A stretch of 18,984 bases of DNA from contig JAJYEK010000062.1 in the NCBI GenBank assembly GCA_021785795.1, forward strand, positions 1-18,984, given 5' to 3'. The position numbers were made by a program, and so were the translations under genes. Below are positions 6,557 to 14,373 of the stretch, in pieces. The notes under the pieces were generated by a model, which made no database searches, was not told where the DNA came from, and saw only the letters and a list, made by a program, of their open reading frames with translations. Source of the DNA: Pseudomonadota bacterium (lineage in GTDB: Bacteria > Pseudomonadota > Gammaproteobacteria > Acidiferrobacterales > UBA6901). How positions within the stretch are numbered: position 1 is the stretch's first letter; every line of letters begins with the position of its first letter.

Positions 6557-8162
6557 TCGGCAAAACCTCTTCGCGATCAATGATGTATAGTGCGGTCAAT
6601 GCCAGGAGCGCGTCGCCACACGCGTCACCACCGGTACTGATCATCTCCACAAAGAAATCGGGGCGAATCAGTGCAACACCCGGGTCTGGAAAGCTACACG
6701 CATCCAACGCTGCCACGTTAGCGCGCCAAGCGACCCTCTCACCGAGGCAGTCTCGGAGCTGGGGATTGACGAAAACGACGATTTTGACGATCGCATCAAA
6801 ACTATCGCGTATCTGCGCCAAAGCCTCAGCCCAGCGCGGCCATTCCTTTCCCAGAGATCGCCCGTTCACAACAAGAATATGTTTTCCTTGCCAAAGCCGC
6901 CTTTCGTCTTCACTGGGGAGAATTACGTCAATGAAGGGGGCGATAGATTTTGGGCGCACGGCCCTCCCGGCCAGCCCCCCTAGACCATCGTCGTAACAAT
7001 GGGAAAATCCTGCCAAGTGATAGGGAATCGTGCGCAGATTAGGCCGGTTCCGCGCCTGCGGAAGCCAACGTTCTTCATCCTTTGGGGCATGTCGGGAAAT
7101 GAGCGATGTTAGGTGATCGGTCATAGACACCAAGCGCTGCGCCAGCGCTAGACGCTCCCCCTCGTAACTGCGCAAAAGTTTGGCATCGGAATGGCCTTTC
7201 ATAACATAGGCAAGCTTCCAACCCAGATTGAAGGCGTCACCAATGCCGGTGTTCATCCCAGACCCACCGATCGGACTGAAAAGATGCGCGGCGTCTCCCG
7301 CCAGGAAAACTTTTCCGGCCCCCGATAATGCCGAAGCCAGCCGGTTATAGATGGGTGCGCTTGAGACCCAAATTGGATCGGAAAGATGTAGGCGTTCTCC
7401 GACGCAAGCATTCACGGCGTCCTTCACATCATCAAACGTCACGGACCCCTTCTCGTCAAGTCGACCCTCGACGCTGACCACGATCCGGTGGTGTTGCCCG
7501 GTCAGTGGCAGAAGGACGAGGAAGGCGCTATCTTCGACGAAATAGAAGGCTTCATCCATCGGCCCATCCCACTCTACCCTAACATCCGCCAGAAGGAAGT
7601 GCATGGGATAGTCAAAGCCATTGAATGGAATACCAAGGCGCTGGCGGACGACGCTTCTGGCACCATCGCACCCGACCAAGTACGCGTATTTCTCGCGAAT
7701 TGTGGTACCGTTCGGGCAGAGCATAACCGCAGTGACACCCGCTTCGGTCGATTGGACATCGACGAGAGCAACCTCTCGCTCAATCTCGACCCCGACCTCC
7801 TGTAGCCTCGCGGAAAGTATTTCCTCAGTCACCGGCTGCGGCAGCATGATAAGGTGATTGTGGCGGTAGGCGAGCCTTTGCAGGCTAACCGCAGTAAGGC
7901 GATGTCCCCGCCAGAGGACCGTAGCCCGGTTGAGGCGACGCCCCCTATCGATGACCTGGGAGGCTACGCCGAGCATCTCGAAAATGTAGAGGGTGCTCGG
8001 GTTCACGGTGAGCGCCTTCGACCCTCCTCGCCGTTCGGTCGATTTATCAATCAGCCTTACGGGCACGCCATAGCTGTGGAGCTGGAGCGCGAGGGTCATC
8101 CCGATCGGTCCCGCGCCCACGATCAAGACTGTGTCCATCGCCGCCATGCTGTCGGTATCCAT
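6534..8162 (-). CDS. Class A FAD-dependent aromatic hydroxylase (PheA/TfdB-like)
   Basis: The 542-residue protein shows the three signatures of single-component flavoprotein monooxygenases: the FAD-binding GxGxxG (VLIVGAGPIG, ~12-21), the NAD(P)H-related DG motif (LVGCDGARS, ~162-170), and the GD motif (VFLAGDAAHLFSP, ~285-297) followed by GMNTGIGDAFNLGWKL. The C-terminal ~110 residues, ending with ALIRPDFFV, match the thioredoxin-like domain of phenol and dichlorophenol hydroxylases. The expected reaction is hydroxylation of an aromatic ring with O2 and NAD(P)H. Plausible local substrates are anthranilate or a chorismate-derived aromatic acid, which is inference. The start at 8162 lies 16 nt after the reductase stop but has no clear ribosome site; ATGs at 8147 and 8138 are possible. 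The soluble protein lacks membrane segments. Confidence 0.9.
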   Translation of the reverse strand: MDTDSMAAMDTVLIVGAGPIGMTLALQLHSYGVPVRLIDKSTERRGGSKALTVNPSTLYIFEMLGVASQVIDRGRRLNRATVLWRGHRLTAVSLQRLAYRHNHLIMLPQPVTEEILSARLQEVGVEIEREVALVDVQSTEAGVTAVMLCPNGTTIREKYAYLVGCDGARSVVRQRLGIPFNGFDYPMHFLLADVRVEWDGPMDEAFYFVEDSAFLVLLPLTGQHHRIVVSVEGRLDEKGSVTFDDVKDAVNACVGERLHLSDPIWVSSAPIYNRLASALSGAGKVFLAGDAAHLFSPIGGSGMNTGIGDAFNLGWKLAYVMKGHSDAKLLRSYEGERLALAQRLVSMTDHLTSLISRHAPKDEERWLPQARNRPNLRTIPYHLAGFSHCYDDGLGGLAGRAVRPKSIAPFIDVILPSEDERRLWQGKHILVVNGRSLGKEWPRWAEALAQIRDSFDAIVKIVVFVNPQLRDCLGERVAWRANVAALDACSFPDPGVALIRPDFFVEMISTGGDACGDALLALTALYIIDREEVLPNENIPGR

Positions 8163-8178
8163 ATATGAGAAACCCGGG

Positions 8179-9171
8179 CTAGCTTCTGAGGCTCACGGGG
8201 TAGCGGGCACCGCTAATCGCCGAAGGCGCGAACACGGCTTCAATTTCGACGAGGGCCCATTCCGGAAGCATGAGCGTTCCAGCGGCGAAGTTGCATATGA
8301 GATGCCTAGACGAAGTCGAGCTCGGGATAGCGCGTATGTGTTGTCCACCTTTGGAAAAAATCCAGGCCAAGGCCACTTGGGCACATTCAAGCTCCAGCTG
8401 TTCAGCGATACTCCGAAGACGTTCGACCAGCAACAGGTTAGCGTCTAGATGCTCATCCTGGAACCGCGGCAAATTTGCGCGCAGATCCTCGGCTGGGTCA
8501 AGACTACTGATGAATTGCTTGCTCAGGGTACCTGATAGGATTCCTCGACCGAGCGGGCTGAATGCGACCAATGGAATGCCGAGTCTGCCACAAGCGTTCC
8601 CCACATCCTGCTCAATCTCTCGTGACCACAGCGAGTACTCCGATTGGACTGCGGATATCGGATATTCGGTATTCGCCGTCTCCAGCGTAGAGGCCGACAC
8701 CTCGCACAACCCGATAGCGGCGATTTTGCCTTGGCGGACTAGGTCGCCAAGTGCCCCCACGCTCTCCGCTAATGGTACATTCGGGTCCTGGCGGTGGAGG
8801 TAGTAGAGATCAATCTGCTCGATCCCCAAGCGGCGGAGCGATGCCTCGCATGCATCACGAATGTACTCGGGACGCCCGTTGAGAACAAGACGGAATTTGT
8901 TCATTGGATCGCGAGTGATGCCGGTCTTCGATGCGATCAACACCCCTTCGCGACGGGACCCGATATCGGCGAGAAAACGACCTAGAAGCCGCTCGTTGTG
9001 TCCAGAACCATACATGTCCGCTGTATCAAAGTGACGATAGCCAATGTCATAGGCGCGGTGGAGCGCAGCCAAAGACTGGTTATCGTCACACGCCCCATAA
9101 AATTCGCTCATTCCCATGCAGCCGAGCCCGATGCGCGGCATCCGCTCGAAAAAAGAGGTTTCGGATATCAT
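8179..9171 (-). CDS. Aldo/keto reductase
   Basis: The 330-residue protein is a typical AKR barrel. IGLGCMGMSEFYG near residue 14 marks the start of the domain. The catalytic tetrad is Asp49 (HFDTADMYG), Tyr54, Lys82 (ASKTG) and His126 (LYYLHRQDP). SPLGRG and a C-terminal NADP-binding SSTSSRHL segment are also present. It would reduce a carbonyl with NADPH. Its ATG overlaps the stop of the HAD phosphatase gene in TAATG, so the two are translationally coupled. Next to the AfsA-like and HAD genes, it is a candidate for the reduction step of a butyrolactone-like or furan-like precursor. It is not homologous to the known A-factor reductase BprA as far as I can judge, so that role is inference. Confidence 0.92.
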   Translation of the reverse strand: MISETSFFERMPRIGLGCMGMSEFYGACDDNQSLAALHRAYDIGYRHFDTADMYGSGHNERLLGRFLADIGSRREGVLIASKTGITRDPMNKFRLVLNGRPEYIRDACEASLRRLGIEQIDLYYLHRQDPNVPLAESVGALGDLVRQGKIAAIGLCEVSASTLETANTEYPISAVQSEYSLWSREIEQDVGNACGRLGIPLVAFSPLGRGILSGTLSKQFISSLDPAEDLRANLPRFQDEHLDANLLLVERLRSIAEQLELECAQVALAWIFSKGGQHIRAIPSSTSSRHLICNFAAGTLMLPEWALVEIEAVFAPSAISGARYPVSLRS

Positions 9172-9857
9172 TAGAAGGTTTCTCCGGCTTGGCGTTCAAT
9201 CCATTGGCGTCCCCAATTCACAAGTTCGTCGCGGTAAGCAGGGCTGTTTTCGACCATACGCCCACTGCCAACCGCCGCGAGCATCGCCGCGTCGGTTACA
9301 TCATCGCCGAAGGCAACACACCGATCCAGCGGAATGCCTCGTCGAGAGGAAAAGGCCCTGATAACGTCGACCTTCTGCTCACCGATGCAGGGAGGACCAG
9401 CGAGCGCACCGGTATAGAAACCATCGACAACGTCCAACTGGGTGCACAGCACCGCGTCACAGGAAAGGGCCTGCCCTAAGGGTGTCACGACGGACGCGAA
9501 TGACCCTGTAACAAGAACCACCTCCGCCCCCCGCCTTTTTTGCGACTCGACCTCCCGCCTCATGTCATCTTTGAAAAACCCAGGCTGCGTGTTCACCTCC
9601 GTGAACCAAGCTTCTCCAAGTCGATCGAGCGTTTTCTCACTTTGTCCACGAAACAAGGTGTAATAGAAAGTGTTCAGCGTCTGCCGTTCGGTTTTTGTCA
9701 CAATGAGATTGCGCAAGTGTGTGCAGTATTCGGAAAACCATGCTTGATCATCCAACTCGTAATGGTGTCGGAAGTATTCCAAGAAGCTGAGTAAGCTGTT
9801 TTTATTTATGAGCGTACCATCAACATCAAAGAATGCGATGTATGCCTCGTTAGCCAT
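9171..9857 (-). CDS. HAD-superfamily phosphatase (SerB-like, subclass IB)
   Basis: The 228-residue protein has all four HAD motifs: FFDVDGTL with Asp11 (nucleophile) and Asp13, VTGS at 116-119, Lys162, and FGDDVTD with Asp185/Asp186/Asp189. A helical cap lies between motifs I and II, as in HAD-IB enzymes such as phosphoserine phosphatase and its small-molecule relatives. It should remove a phosphate from a small metabolite in the cytoplasm. Its start overlaps the end of the AfsA-like gene by 8 bp, and its stop overlaps the reductase start by 1 bp, so the three are produced together. In Streptomyces furan and butyrolactone pathways a phosphatase works directly with the AfsA/MmfL enzyme, which has dihydroxyacetone phosphate as co-substrate. 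That makes this assignment attractive but unproven. Confidence 0.88.
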   Translation of the reverse strand: MANEAYIAFFDVDGTLINKNSLLSFLEYFRHHYELDDQAWFSEYCTHLRNLIVTKTERQTLNTFYYTLFRGQSEKTLDRLGEAWFTEVNTQPGFFKDDMRREVESQKRRGAEVVLVTGSFASVVTPLGQALSCDAVLCTQLDVVDGFYTGALAGPPCIGEQKVDVIRAFSSRRGIPLDRCVAFGDDVTDAAMLAAVGSGRMVENSPAYRDELVNWGRQWIERQAGETF

Positions 9858-10587
9858 ATTTCTTGTCTTGTCCTCTCGACGCGACCATGGTCGAAGCTGC
9901 GGCGGCTAGGCGCCTCTCCTGACGCTCTGCGGCATACCTGTCATGCAGTTCAACCGAAATCAGGGAGGACACTACGACCAAATCCTGCTGTAAGAACTCG
10001 AAGCCAAAGCGAATGGACTCCCGACGTGACTTCACAATTTGCCGCTGCAAAATCCGGCAGATGATTGTGGTTTCGACGGGAAAAGTAGCATGCATGAAGT
10101 CCATCTGAATTGAGGACCAGAGGAAGCTGCAACCATTGGGAAAATTTTTAGAAAAAAACTTTTCAATGACTGCCAAGCCCATTTGGCGCACCACCTCAAT
10201 AAGGATCATCCCAGGCAGATGCTGCCCACCGACGTGATCACTAAACAATTCAGATCGGTCATCAAGCAGAACGCTGGCTTCGTACGTATTTACATCCAGT
10301 TGCACCGGCAACGACAGAATAGAGTTCTCCGGTTTCAACTTGTGCACCTCCGCAGGCCCACATTTCGTTACCTCTTCGAAGAAGAACCGGCCACGCTTTC
10401 CTTTGATGGTCGCTAGCTGTAGGAGGTGGCCGATCCGATCGGCACCGACACCTTGACCCAGCACAAAAACCTCGTCCTCCAATAAACCGCCATTCTCCAG
10501 GCTGTTCTCAAGTTCACCAATGCAAACGACCGTTTCGTTTTTGGCGAACGCTTCGAATCTATCGCCAACGACAACCACCACTCTCAT
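9850..10587 (-). CDS. AfsA-like (A-factor biosynthesis) hotdog-domain protein
   Basis: The central part of this 245-residue protein carries the AfsA hotdog signature: SDHVGGQHLPGM at ~116-127 followed by IEVVRQMGLAV (Glu131, Arg134, Gln135). In AfsA/MmfL this domain condenses a beta-ketoacyl-ACP with dihydroxyacetone phosphate to start gamma-butyrolactone or furan signal synthesis. The same domain also has the fold of FabZ-type dehydratases. Classical AfsA has two such repeats over about 300 residues. Here the first ~75 residues (MRVVVVVGDRFEAF..., then VLGQGVGADRIG) do not look like a hotdog and I cannot name them. The start is supported by AGGGAGA 5 nt upstream. The gene overlaps the phosphatase by 8 bp, and a 61-bp gap separates it from the upstream methyltransferase. 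Confidence 0.75.
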   Translation of the reverse strand: MRVVVVVGDRFEAFAKNETVVCIGELENSLENGGLLEDEVFVLGQGVGADRIGHLLQLATIKGKRGRFFFEEVTKCGPAEVHKLKPENSILSLPVQLDVNTYEASVLLDDRSELFSDHVGGQHLPGMILIEVVRQMGLAVIEKFFSKNFPNGCSFLWSSIQMDFMHATFPVETTIICRILQRQIVKSRRESIRFGFEFLQQDLVVVSSLISVELHDRYAAERQERRLAAAASTMVASRGQDKKYG

Positions 10588-10648
10588 TGCATTCTCCCTT
10601 CCCTAGGCTTCTCGATCTGTCACAATGAAGACAGAAATTGTTCTCTAG

Positions 10649-11209
10649 CTACTTTATTCTGTGGATATTTAATAAATGTGTATGGTCACGATATCTGTAT
10701 TTCTTTTCGTATAGAAGATCGAACGGCATAATTATTTTATACCATTCAGCTATATGGCACGTCAGGAGCGTGGAGACCGGAGCGGAAAGCTGCCGGATAA
10801 TCGAGATAATCTTACCATAGTCCGTGCCAACCCATTTGTCGTAAAGAACCCCAGTAATACAAATCAAATCAAATTTCTCACCAACACACAGTGAGACAGC
10901 GTTCTGGATAGAGCCGCATAGGAATACGGCATTTGGTATTCCTCTATTCGACGCGTAGTCAATGGCTTTGCGCGAAATATCGATCCCGACGATTCTGTCA
11001 CCTGGTAGATGTTGGGTCATGAACCCATTTCCGCAGCCGATATCTAAGACGTTTATCGGCTTAAGGCTCTGTGTCGCGATCTTCATTTCGGCGACTCTTT
11101 TATAGTCCCAGAAATTATCCTCGTACGACCACGGATCAGGCGAGTCATACATTTCTTCCAGCTCCGCCGTAATCTGTTCGATCATAGATATTTCCTGTGA
11201 TTGCATCAT
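10649..11209 (-). CDS. SAM-dependent methyltransferase (NodS-like class I)
   Basis: The 186-residue protein has a class I methyltransferase core: motif I VLDIGCGNGFMT (~54-65), the acidic end of strand 2 in GIDIS (Asp77), and FDLICITGVL as motif IV. DSPDPW...YK before motif I resembles NodS-like N-methyltransferases. It would methylate N or O on a small molecule using S-adenosylmethionine. I chose ATG at 11209 because GAGGAAG lies 7 nt upstream and just after the dioxygenase stop; the longer frame from 11269 would overlap that gene. The gene is much more AT-rich than its neighbours (30% GC across 10681-10740, near its 3' end), which points to a separate origin. At 186 residues it is short for the family, and the C-terminal end (LLNIHRIK) may be trimmed. 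Confidence 0.85.
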   Translation of the reverse strand: MMQSQEISMIEQITAELEEMYDSPDPWSYEDNFWDYKRVAEMKIATQSLKPINVLDIGCGNGFMTQHLPGDRIVGIDISRKAIDYASNRGIPNAVFLCGSIQNAVSLCVGEKFDLICITGVLYDKWVGTDYGKIISIIRQLSAPVSTLLTCHIAEWYKIIMPFDLLYEKKYRYRDHTHLLNIHRIK

Positions 11210-11229
11210 ATCGCAACTTCCTCTGTATT

Positions 11230-12174
11230 TCAGTCGGTTGATTCCATGTTGCTCCAGAGTACAGGGCAAACATCAGGGTCAGTATAGTCAGGGTGCCCAT
11301 CAAGCGTTCGGCAGAGATAGTCATGAGAATATACGAATGGGCGACCGTCTACCAAGTGTCTTTGATAGGTATTATCTTCATCTTGCAAATGAATTGCCAA
11401 TGCAATACGGGGTTTATTTGATAAATTGATGCCGCTAGAGTGTAAGGTTAAACAATGATGTACACTCATATGGCCAGCTGGTACGGACGGGCAAACTTCG
11501 CTTGTTTCAAACCCGAGATTGGCTAGTCGTGAATTCAATTTATGATGGTCATCACAGATAAAATTTTTTTCTGAGCGCAAGAGCCGGAGATCTTCTCGAT
11601 CCTCCCAACGGTGACTGCCATTGATGAAACGTAAACCACCGTTCGCTTCATTCGCGTCCTGCATGGGGATCCAAACGGTCAGCATATTGGTGGAAGTGCA
11701 TGTCGGCCAATAGGCATGATCGGTATGCCAGCCGACACGCTCGTCACCGCTTTTCCTGATGCCGTAAGGGGGTTTGTAGATGAGAGAACTGTTGAAGAGC
11801 CTTACCGTTCTGGTATTGGCTAGCCGCGCAGCGGTCGCGCCCAACAACGGATTCTCAAGCAGTCGCCTAATCTTTTCGCTCTGCAGAGCGATGAAGTCGT
11901 TAATCCGGATATGGTCAGGCGAACCGGGTTTCCAATCCAGATAACTCCTGCTTTTGTCCGACCATAGCCGGACATCTCGCCTGCCCGCATAGATCTCGTC
12001 CGCAGCCTTTATGGCGAGCGCGATCTCTGCGTCCGAAAATATTCTTCTCGTCACGACATGCCCATTGGCCGCATAAGCGTCAATTTCCCGTGCATTCGGC
12101 AACGCCTGCTCATCATTGTGCCGGATTGGTCTGATCGATAAACGGGGTAGGAATTTGATCTGCCTAGCATTCAT
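11230..12174 (-). CDS. Phytanoyl-CoA dioxygenase (PhyH) family Fe(II)/2-oxoglutarate oxygenase
   Basis: The 314-residue protein shows the PhyH facial triad: His150 and Asp152 in GWHTDHAYWP, and His245 in LTLHSSGIN, with Arg256 (NKPRIAL) placed to bind 2-oxoglutarate. WIPMQDANEANGGLRFINGSH is the usual middle strand pair of this family. It should hydroxylate, desaturate or cyclise a substrate using O2 and 2-oxoglutarate, as many secondary-metabolite tailoring enzymes do. It overlaps the upstream ligase gene by 11 bp, so coupled translation is likely, and 20 nt separate it from the methyltransferase. The substrate is not readable from the sequence. Confidence 0.9.
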   Translation of the reverse strand: MNARQIKFLPRLSIRPIRHNDEQALPNAREIDAYAANGHVVTRRIFSDAEIALAIKAADEIYAGRRDVRLWSDKSRSYLDWKPGSPDHIRINDFIALQSEKIRRLLENPLLGATAARLANTRTVRLFNSSLIYKPPYGIRKSGDERVGWHTDHAYWPTCTSTNMLTVWIPMQDANEANGGLRFINGSHRWEDREDLRLLRSEKNFICDDHHKLNSRLANLGFETSEVCPSVPAGHMSVHHCLTLHSSGINLSNKPRIALAIHLQDEDNTYQRHLVDGRPFVYSHDYLCRTLDGHPDYTDPDVCPVLWSNMESTD

Positions 12175-13684
12175 AGGTAATTATCTCGCTGATTTGGCGT
12201 CGGTCCAACTTACCGCTATCCAGACGCGGCAACTCGCTGAAAAAGCGGATGCGATGGGGGACCGCATGAGGGGAGGCACGTCGGCGGCAATGATCCCGGA
12301 TCTCGCGCTCAGTGCCTTTGAAATCGGCGCGTACCGCGATCCCCGCTGAGGCAACAGACCCCATCATGGGGTGTGAAATGGGAACGACACAAGCCTCCAC
12401 AATATCCGGATAAGCTAGGAGGATGGCCTCGATCTCCGCTGGGCTGACATTTTCCCCTCCAACAATAAAAATGTCGTCTGCCCGGCCGATCACCCGTAGA
12501 TGTCCGGCTTCGTCCCACCAACCCAAATCAGCGGTCTCTATCCATCCGTTCTCATCGGCGCAAGGGAATCGGCCATCATCGGTTATTATTCCAACAGCGC
12601 AGCCAGGTGTGCGGACGCGGATAGTCCCTATGCCCGCCTTGTCTTGCTTGATCAATTCGATATCCACGCCGGGCAGCGCCACGCCGACGCTCTCCGGGTG
12701 AAGAATGGGAAAATCGCACGGGCGAGGACCGGCGGCGATAGGGCCAAGTTCGGTCGCACCGTACACCTGAAACGCTGGGCATCCATAGGCTTGTGCTATC
12801 CTTTCGATCTCTTCCGTCGTACAGCGCGCCCCACCCACCCGCAGGTATCGCAGGCTTGGGTATCCGCCGGGAGTGAGCCTGGCTTCCAATGCCGCATAGG
12901 CGAATAGTGTCGGTGTACCGGCCACATGGGTAACCTGATATTTACGGATCACTTCGTTGAATAAGACTGGATCAAAATACTTCAGAAATATGCCGGTGCC
13001 ACCCTTTCTGAAAACTTCGAGGAAACGCAAAAGGCCGCTGAAGTGAAAAAGAGGGCCTGCGATGATACAGATCGGCCTTCCCTCCACCGCTCCTTGCGGC
13101 CCCAATTGTCTTTCCGCGCACTCGAACCACATCATCCCCTTTTTCCCGATCAGCACGGACTTCGGGGTTGCGCTGGACCCAGATGAATGCATGATGAGCA
13201 GTTCGTCTTCCTCAGACATCCAACCCGCGTCCTGTAGAAAAAGGCCGATTGTCCCCCTTGCGACACCATCTAATGAGACGAAATCGACGACATTTCCGTT
13301 TTCGCTATCGTCCACACAATCAGCTTCTACGATGGCCAATGCCGCATCCAGACGCTGCGATATCCTTGTAACTCTTTCCTTTCCCCAACTCATGGGGATG
13401 GGGGCCGGGATCATGTCTGCGCGCCAGCATGCCATTATCATCGACGCGAATTCGATTTGGTTACGAAGCGAAACAAGGACGCGCGCGCCAGGCGGAAGCA
13501 GCGTGGACAGTTTGTTGGCATGTTGCGCGACGAGTTTATCGAACTCGCTGTGGGTAACCACGCGAACGGTATTTGGACAAATCTCTATGAAGCCTGCCTC
13601 ATTACTGTGTTCTTCAAGTACTTCGGCTTCGTATTGACCGAAAATGGATCGCGCTATGACTGTCGGCATTTCCATAAAACTCAT
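12164..13684 (-). CDS. AMP-forming acyl/aryl-CoA or -ACP ligase
   Basis: The 506-residue protein has the ANL-superfamily core motifs: the phosphate loop HSSGSSATPK (~166-175), YGATELGP (~308-315), DLGWWDEAGHLRVIGRADD with the hinge Asp, GGENVSP, and the C-terminal catalytic Lys492 (LDSGKLDRR). It activates a carboxylic acid as an acyl- or aryl-adenylate and transfers it to CoA or a carrier protein, here perhaps the ACP at 2411. The phosphate loop reads SSA where most members have STG or TTG, a mild deviation. The acid could be anthranilate or another aryl or fatty acid; I cannot decide. I chose ATG at 13684, 17 nt after the luxI stop; no strong ribosome site is present, and ATGs at 13675 and 13669 are alternatives. 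Its closeness to luxI implies cotranscription and AHL control. Confidence 0.9.
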   Translation of the reverse strand: MSFMEMPTVIARSIFGQYEAEVLEEHSNEAGFIEICPNTVRVVTHSEFDKLVAQHANKLSTLLPPGARVLVSLRNQIEFASMIMACWRADMIPAPIPMSWGKERVTRISQRLDAALAIVEADCVDDSENGNVVDFVSLDGVARGTIGLFLQDAGWMSEEDELLIMHSSGSSATPKSVLIGKKGMMWFECAERQLGPQGAVEGRPICIIAGPLFHFSGLLRFLEVFRKGGTGIFLKYFDPVLFNEVIRKYQVTHVAGTPTLFAYAALEARLTPGGYPSLRYLRVGGARCTTEEIERIAQAYGCPAFQVYGATELGPIAAGPRPCDFPILHPESVGVALPGVDIELIKQDKAGIGTIRVRTPGCAVGIITDDGRFPCADENGWIETADLGWWDEAGHLRVIGRADDIFIVGGENVSPAEIEAILLAYPDIVEACVVPISHPMMGSVASAGIAVRADFKGTEREIRDHCRRRASPHAVPHRIRFFSELPRLDSGKLDRRQISEIITYEC

Positions 13685-13701
13685 CCGTGTTAAGGCGCGG
13701 C

Positions 13702-14313
13702 TTATGAATGCGTAGCGAAGTGACACTGCGTGATTGATAGCAGCGAATAACCCGGATTTGAACTCAACGGCTCAATCCAGCATGCGAATATCGGATGCCC
13801 ATCAATAATCATCGGCGGCCCTGCACGATGTGCGTGAAATTCGGATCGAGACAACAACCGCTCCACGCCGATCGGCGACACCGTGATCAACCGTTTCGCT
13901 CCGTGCGAGACTGCGCAGGCGATGGATTCTTCCAATAGTTTTCGCGCAACCGAGGAGGAAAACTGCCCTGGTGTCCTGGCCCGGTTATTCAAATCCACGG
14001 CCGCGAAGCGCGACAGCTCCCAGACATCGGGAGAACATGGCGGTGCCAGTCCATTAAGCAATTGGGGAAAAACCTCGCCCAACAGGTAGGGGCGCGTGGT
14101 CGGGAGGAGGCGGGCACAGCCGGAGACATGGCCTTGGTCGTCTTGCGCGACCACATACACGGTGTCTGGTCGGTCGAACTGGTCCGACTCCATCCCGTTC
14201 TCCGTGTGCAACGCCCACCCCAATTGCTCGACAAAGACTTGATGGCGGTAACCCGCCACCTTCGCATACAGATTACTCGGTAAAACTTCAGCTGGCCCGG
14301 ATATAATCTGCAT
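13702..14313 (-). CDS. luxI: LuxI-family N-acyl-homoserine-lactone synthase
   Basis: The 203-residue protein has all nine hallmark LuxI residues at the usual spacing: Arg23, Phe27, Trp33, Asp44, Asp47, Arg68, Phe82, Glu99 and Arg102. Characteristic blocks are VFVEQLGWAL, DQFDRPDTVYV, GCARLLPTTRPYLL and WELSRFAAVD, close to CepI-type enzymes as I recall them. It makes an AHL signal from acyl-ACP and SAM; the acyl length cannot be predicted here. A strong GGAGG 5 nt before ATG fixes the start. A lux box lies 60 nt upstream. The last 20 residues (SSNP...FATHS) differ from those of the copy at 1-162, and the switch is exactly where the 107-bp identity ends, so the 3' end may be recombinant. The ligase gene follows 17 nt after the stop. 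Confidence 0.95.
   Translation of the reverse strand: MQIISGPAEVLPSNLYAKVAGYRHQVFVEQLGWALHTENGMESDQFDRPDTVYVVAQDDQGHVSGCARLLPTTRPYLLGEVFPQLLNGLAPPCSPDVWELSRFAAVDLNNRARTPGQFSSSVARKLLEESIACAVSHGAKRLITVSPIGVERLLSRSEFHAHRAGPPMIIDGHPIFACWIEPLSSNPGYSLLSITQCHFATHS
13763..13869 (-). repeat. Right arm of the perfect 107-bp inverted repeat, inside luxI
   Basis: Exact reverse complement of 1-107. Beyond 13869 the right copy continues as normal luxI sequence, but the partner would lie outside the window. On the 13762 side the two copies share nothing further. Confidence 0.97.
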
Positions 14314-14373
14314 CTTATCCTCCGATAGAGTTTGTCTATGAGGATGAATCTACCAGCCCCGGCGGTTCTGTCT

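Noticed and set aside
10616..10635. TCTGTC-N8-GACAGA inverted repeat upstream of the AfsA-like gene as a third lux box
   Set aside because: The spacer between CTGTC and GACAG is 8 nt here but 6 nt in both convincing lux boxes, and the inner bases do not pair.
11210..11269. Longer start for the methyltransferase at 11269
   Set aside because: It would overlap the dioxygenase gene by 40 bp without a ribosome site, whereas ATG at 11209 has GAGGAAG 7 nt upstream.
13685..13726. N-terminal extension of the ligase reaching into luxI
   Set aside because: The extra residues are encoded by luxI 3' sequence in another frame and do not look like part of an ANL enzyme; the ATG just after the luxI stop gives a normal length.
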